Part shown: positions 5,763 to 6,621 of the stretch, piece after piece
How the letters are laid out: each line of letters starts with the position of its first letter
How positions within the stretch are numbered: position 1 is the first letter of the stretch
Assembly (NCBI GenBank): GCA_026002265.1
Contig: BOBG01000111.1
Coordinates: 1 to 6,621, forward strand
From: Spirochaetia bacterium
GTDB taxonomy: Bacteria; Spirochaetota; Spirochaetia; Treponematales; Breznakiellaceae
DNA length: 6,621 nt
Direction of reading: 5' to 3'
Program-made: the position numbers and the translations under genes
The notes under the pieces: generated by a model
Told to the model about the DNA's origin: nothing
Databases searched by the model: none
The model's input: the letters and a program-made list of their open reading frames with translations, nothing else

Positions 5763-6442
5763 GATTCAGATGCTCCCGATAAAAGTCTTATATGGCGCCG
5801 GATCTCCCGCTCCTGCGGTGCGAGGCTCCCTGCTTTCTGGAGGTAATTCGTTGCCTCCTGTTTGTTACCGTTTTTGAAAAAGGCCCAGCCTAGGGAATCA
5901 AGGTAGGCCGGATTCTGCGGATTCTTGTCAACTGCCTGCTGACACAACTGTAATCCGCGGGCCGGATCGATTCCGCTATCAACTAGTACGAATCCGAGTC
6001 CATTGAGCGCAGTAGTATTTTTATCATCTAAATTAAGAGCTTTTTGGTAGAGATCCGCAGCCTTTTGCCCCTGCTTCTGTTGCCACGCAGCGTAAGCGAG
6101 CGTTGAATAGAGCAGCGCCGACTCATAACCGCCCTCGACCACTTTTTGCAGCTCAAATTCCGCCATTTCCGGACGTTTAGTTACTGCATAGATGTACGCA
6201 AGAGTCATACGGCATTGTCTGACCTTGAGCGGTTGAACATTTGCCGTTACAACTTGCTCAAGATACAGCAGCGCATCTTCAAGGCGTCCAACCTTGGTAA
6301 ACACAAGCCCAAGATAATAGTTCAGCTCCGAAGCTGCTTCTTTATCGAGTGTGCCAATATTGACCCGTAATAGCTCCTCAACAGCCATTTCAAAACGTTT
6401 TAAGTGAAAAAGCCGAATACCTTCCTGAAGAGTTCCTGCCAT
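5759..6442 (-). CDS. Tetratricopeptide repeat protein
   Basis: A 227-residue protein made almost wholly of TPR units: about 5-34, 38-71, 75-108, 109-142, 143-177 and 178-211, then a short charged tail. The last units carry the consensus best (NPAYLDSLGWAFFKNGNKQE). There is no signal peptide or membrane segment in the frame given, so it appears cytoplasmic, which is notable because its operon partner is secreted. TPR proteins act as protein-binding scaffolds. The start has TAAGG about seven bases upstream, a modest site; no upstream in-frame start is evident before the repeat boundary. The stop overlaps the ATG of the secreted TPR/NHL protein by four bases, predicting translational coupling and a joint job. 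A promoter is not clear: TATATT lies upstream on the minus strand, but its -35 position would fall in the terminal repeat. Confidence 0.85.
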   Translation of the reverse strand: MAGTLQEGIRLFHLKRFEMAVEELLRVNIGTLDKEAASELNYYLGLVFTKVGRLEDALLYLEQVVTANVQPLKVRQCRMTLAYIYAVTKRPEMAEFELQKVVEGGYESALLYSTLAYAAWQQKQGQKAADLYQKALNLDDKNTTALNGLGFVLVDSGIDPARGLQLCQQAVDKNPQNPAYLDSLGWAFFKNGNKQEATNYLQKAGSLAPQEREIRRHIRLLSGASES

Positions 6443-6460
6443 AGACTACCTTAACATAGT

Positions 6461-6473
6461 TCCGGTAACCGGA
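6461..6473. promoter_or_regulatory. 13-bp palindrome upstream of the TPR operon
   Basis: TCCGGT (6461-6466), a central A, and ACCGGA (6468-6473) form a perfect palindrome 19-31 bases before the TPR gene start, between the putative -10 and the ribosome site. It is in operator position, but CCGG is so frequent in this DNA that chance is a real alternative. Confidence 0.3.
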
Positions 6474-6494
6474 TGAATATAAATAGATGACACT

Positions 6495-6602
6495 GAAACG
6501 CAGGAAGAACTTTCAGCTCATAACGTAAAAGGCGTAAAACTGATTTTTTTGCCGAGTGTTGAACTGAAACGAAGTCTTCAGGATATTTCTTTCGAGATTT
6601 AA
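6495..6602 (+). pseudogene. 3' fragment of the HU-like gene, in inverted orientation
   Basis: This encodes the last 35 residues of the HU-like protein (ETQEELSAHNVKGVKLIFLP onward) and its TAA (6600-6602), identical to the left copy. The frame upstream reads only I-D-D-T before a stop at 6480-6482, so the N-terminal 89 residues are missing. The codons just outside the identity (GAT GAC ACT, against GAT GGT ACA in the intact gene) still look vaguely similar, which could be chance. Either it is a truncated second copy made by recombination, or the join to the TPR operon is an assembly or amplification chimera. Confidence 0.7.
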
Positions 6603-6621
6603 TAACAGAAATATAGCGGAT
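6495..6621. repeat. Right copy of the exact 127-bp inverted terminal repeat
   Basis: Exact reverse complement of 1-127, reaching the last base of the window. See the left copy for the boundary and for the k-mer argument. It brings the 3' end of the HU-like gene to face the TPR operon, tail to the window edge, 52 bases upstream of the TPR gene start. Confidence 0.97.

Noticed and set aside
1..6621. Terminal inverted repeats of a DDE transposon or a linear phage/plasmid
   Set aside because: The repeat contains an ordinary gene end, the cargo is largely housekeeping, no matching transposase or terminal protein is present, and the length equals an assembler k-mer.

Overview
The window looks like a bacterial contig from a diderm with several spirochaete-like (Treponema-type) traits. 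These are a secreted TPR/NHL/VWA-like protein behind a TPR protein, a small RseC-family membrane protein, a small outer-membrane beta-barrel ending in Phe, and REP-like palindromes with a RAYT transposase. The assignment is inferred from gene content and protein style, not from a marker gene. The most important structural fact is that the first 127 bases and the last 127 bases are exact reverse complements. The identity stops abruptly at 127 bp, a common top k-mer size in de Bruijn assemblers. The window is therefore probably a complete assembly-graph edge bounded at both ends by one shared repeat, in inverted orientation.

Layout. Bases 1-1320 (AT-rich, almost without CCGG) hold two minus-strand genes. 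One is an HU-like DNA-binding protein of the 'HU-related' family best known from Bacteroidota, with a near-consensus promoter. The other is a small secreted beta-barrel. A roughly 280-bp gap between them (395-672) holds the HU promoter, a short orphan reading frame that looks like a gene remnant, and a compound hairpin. Bases 1320-2000 hold a RAYT (REP-associated tyrosine transposase) with a flanking AGAGGTCTGTCCC motif and a hairpin folded into its own 3' end. Bases 2089-3403 are a divergent pair: an RseC/SoxR-reducing-system-like membrane protein (minus) and formyltetrahydrofolate deformylase PurU (plus). They share a 70-bp intergenic region with overlapping promoters.

Bases 3404-3695 are a gene-free repeat island. 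It has a long palindrome, a 35-bp direct repeat present twice, a tandem 22-bp repeat, CACGAAT repeats, and the same AGAGGTCTGTCCC motif that precedes the RAYT. This links the island to the transposase. Bases 3696-6442 are a two-gene minus-strand operon joined by a 4-bp ATGA overlap: a TPR protein, then a secreted 688-residue protein with TPR, NHL beta-propeller and VWA-like domains whose metal-binding MIDAS motif is degenerate. The window closes with a plus-strand copy of only the last 35 codons of the HU-like gene, lying in the inverted repeat.

Functionally this is mostly envelope and housekeeping content decorated with repeats. I do not see a complete new defence or mobile system. The points worth following are the exact inverted ends carrying part of the HU-like gene, the compositional break near 1300, and the RAYT-to-palindrome link.
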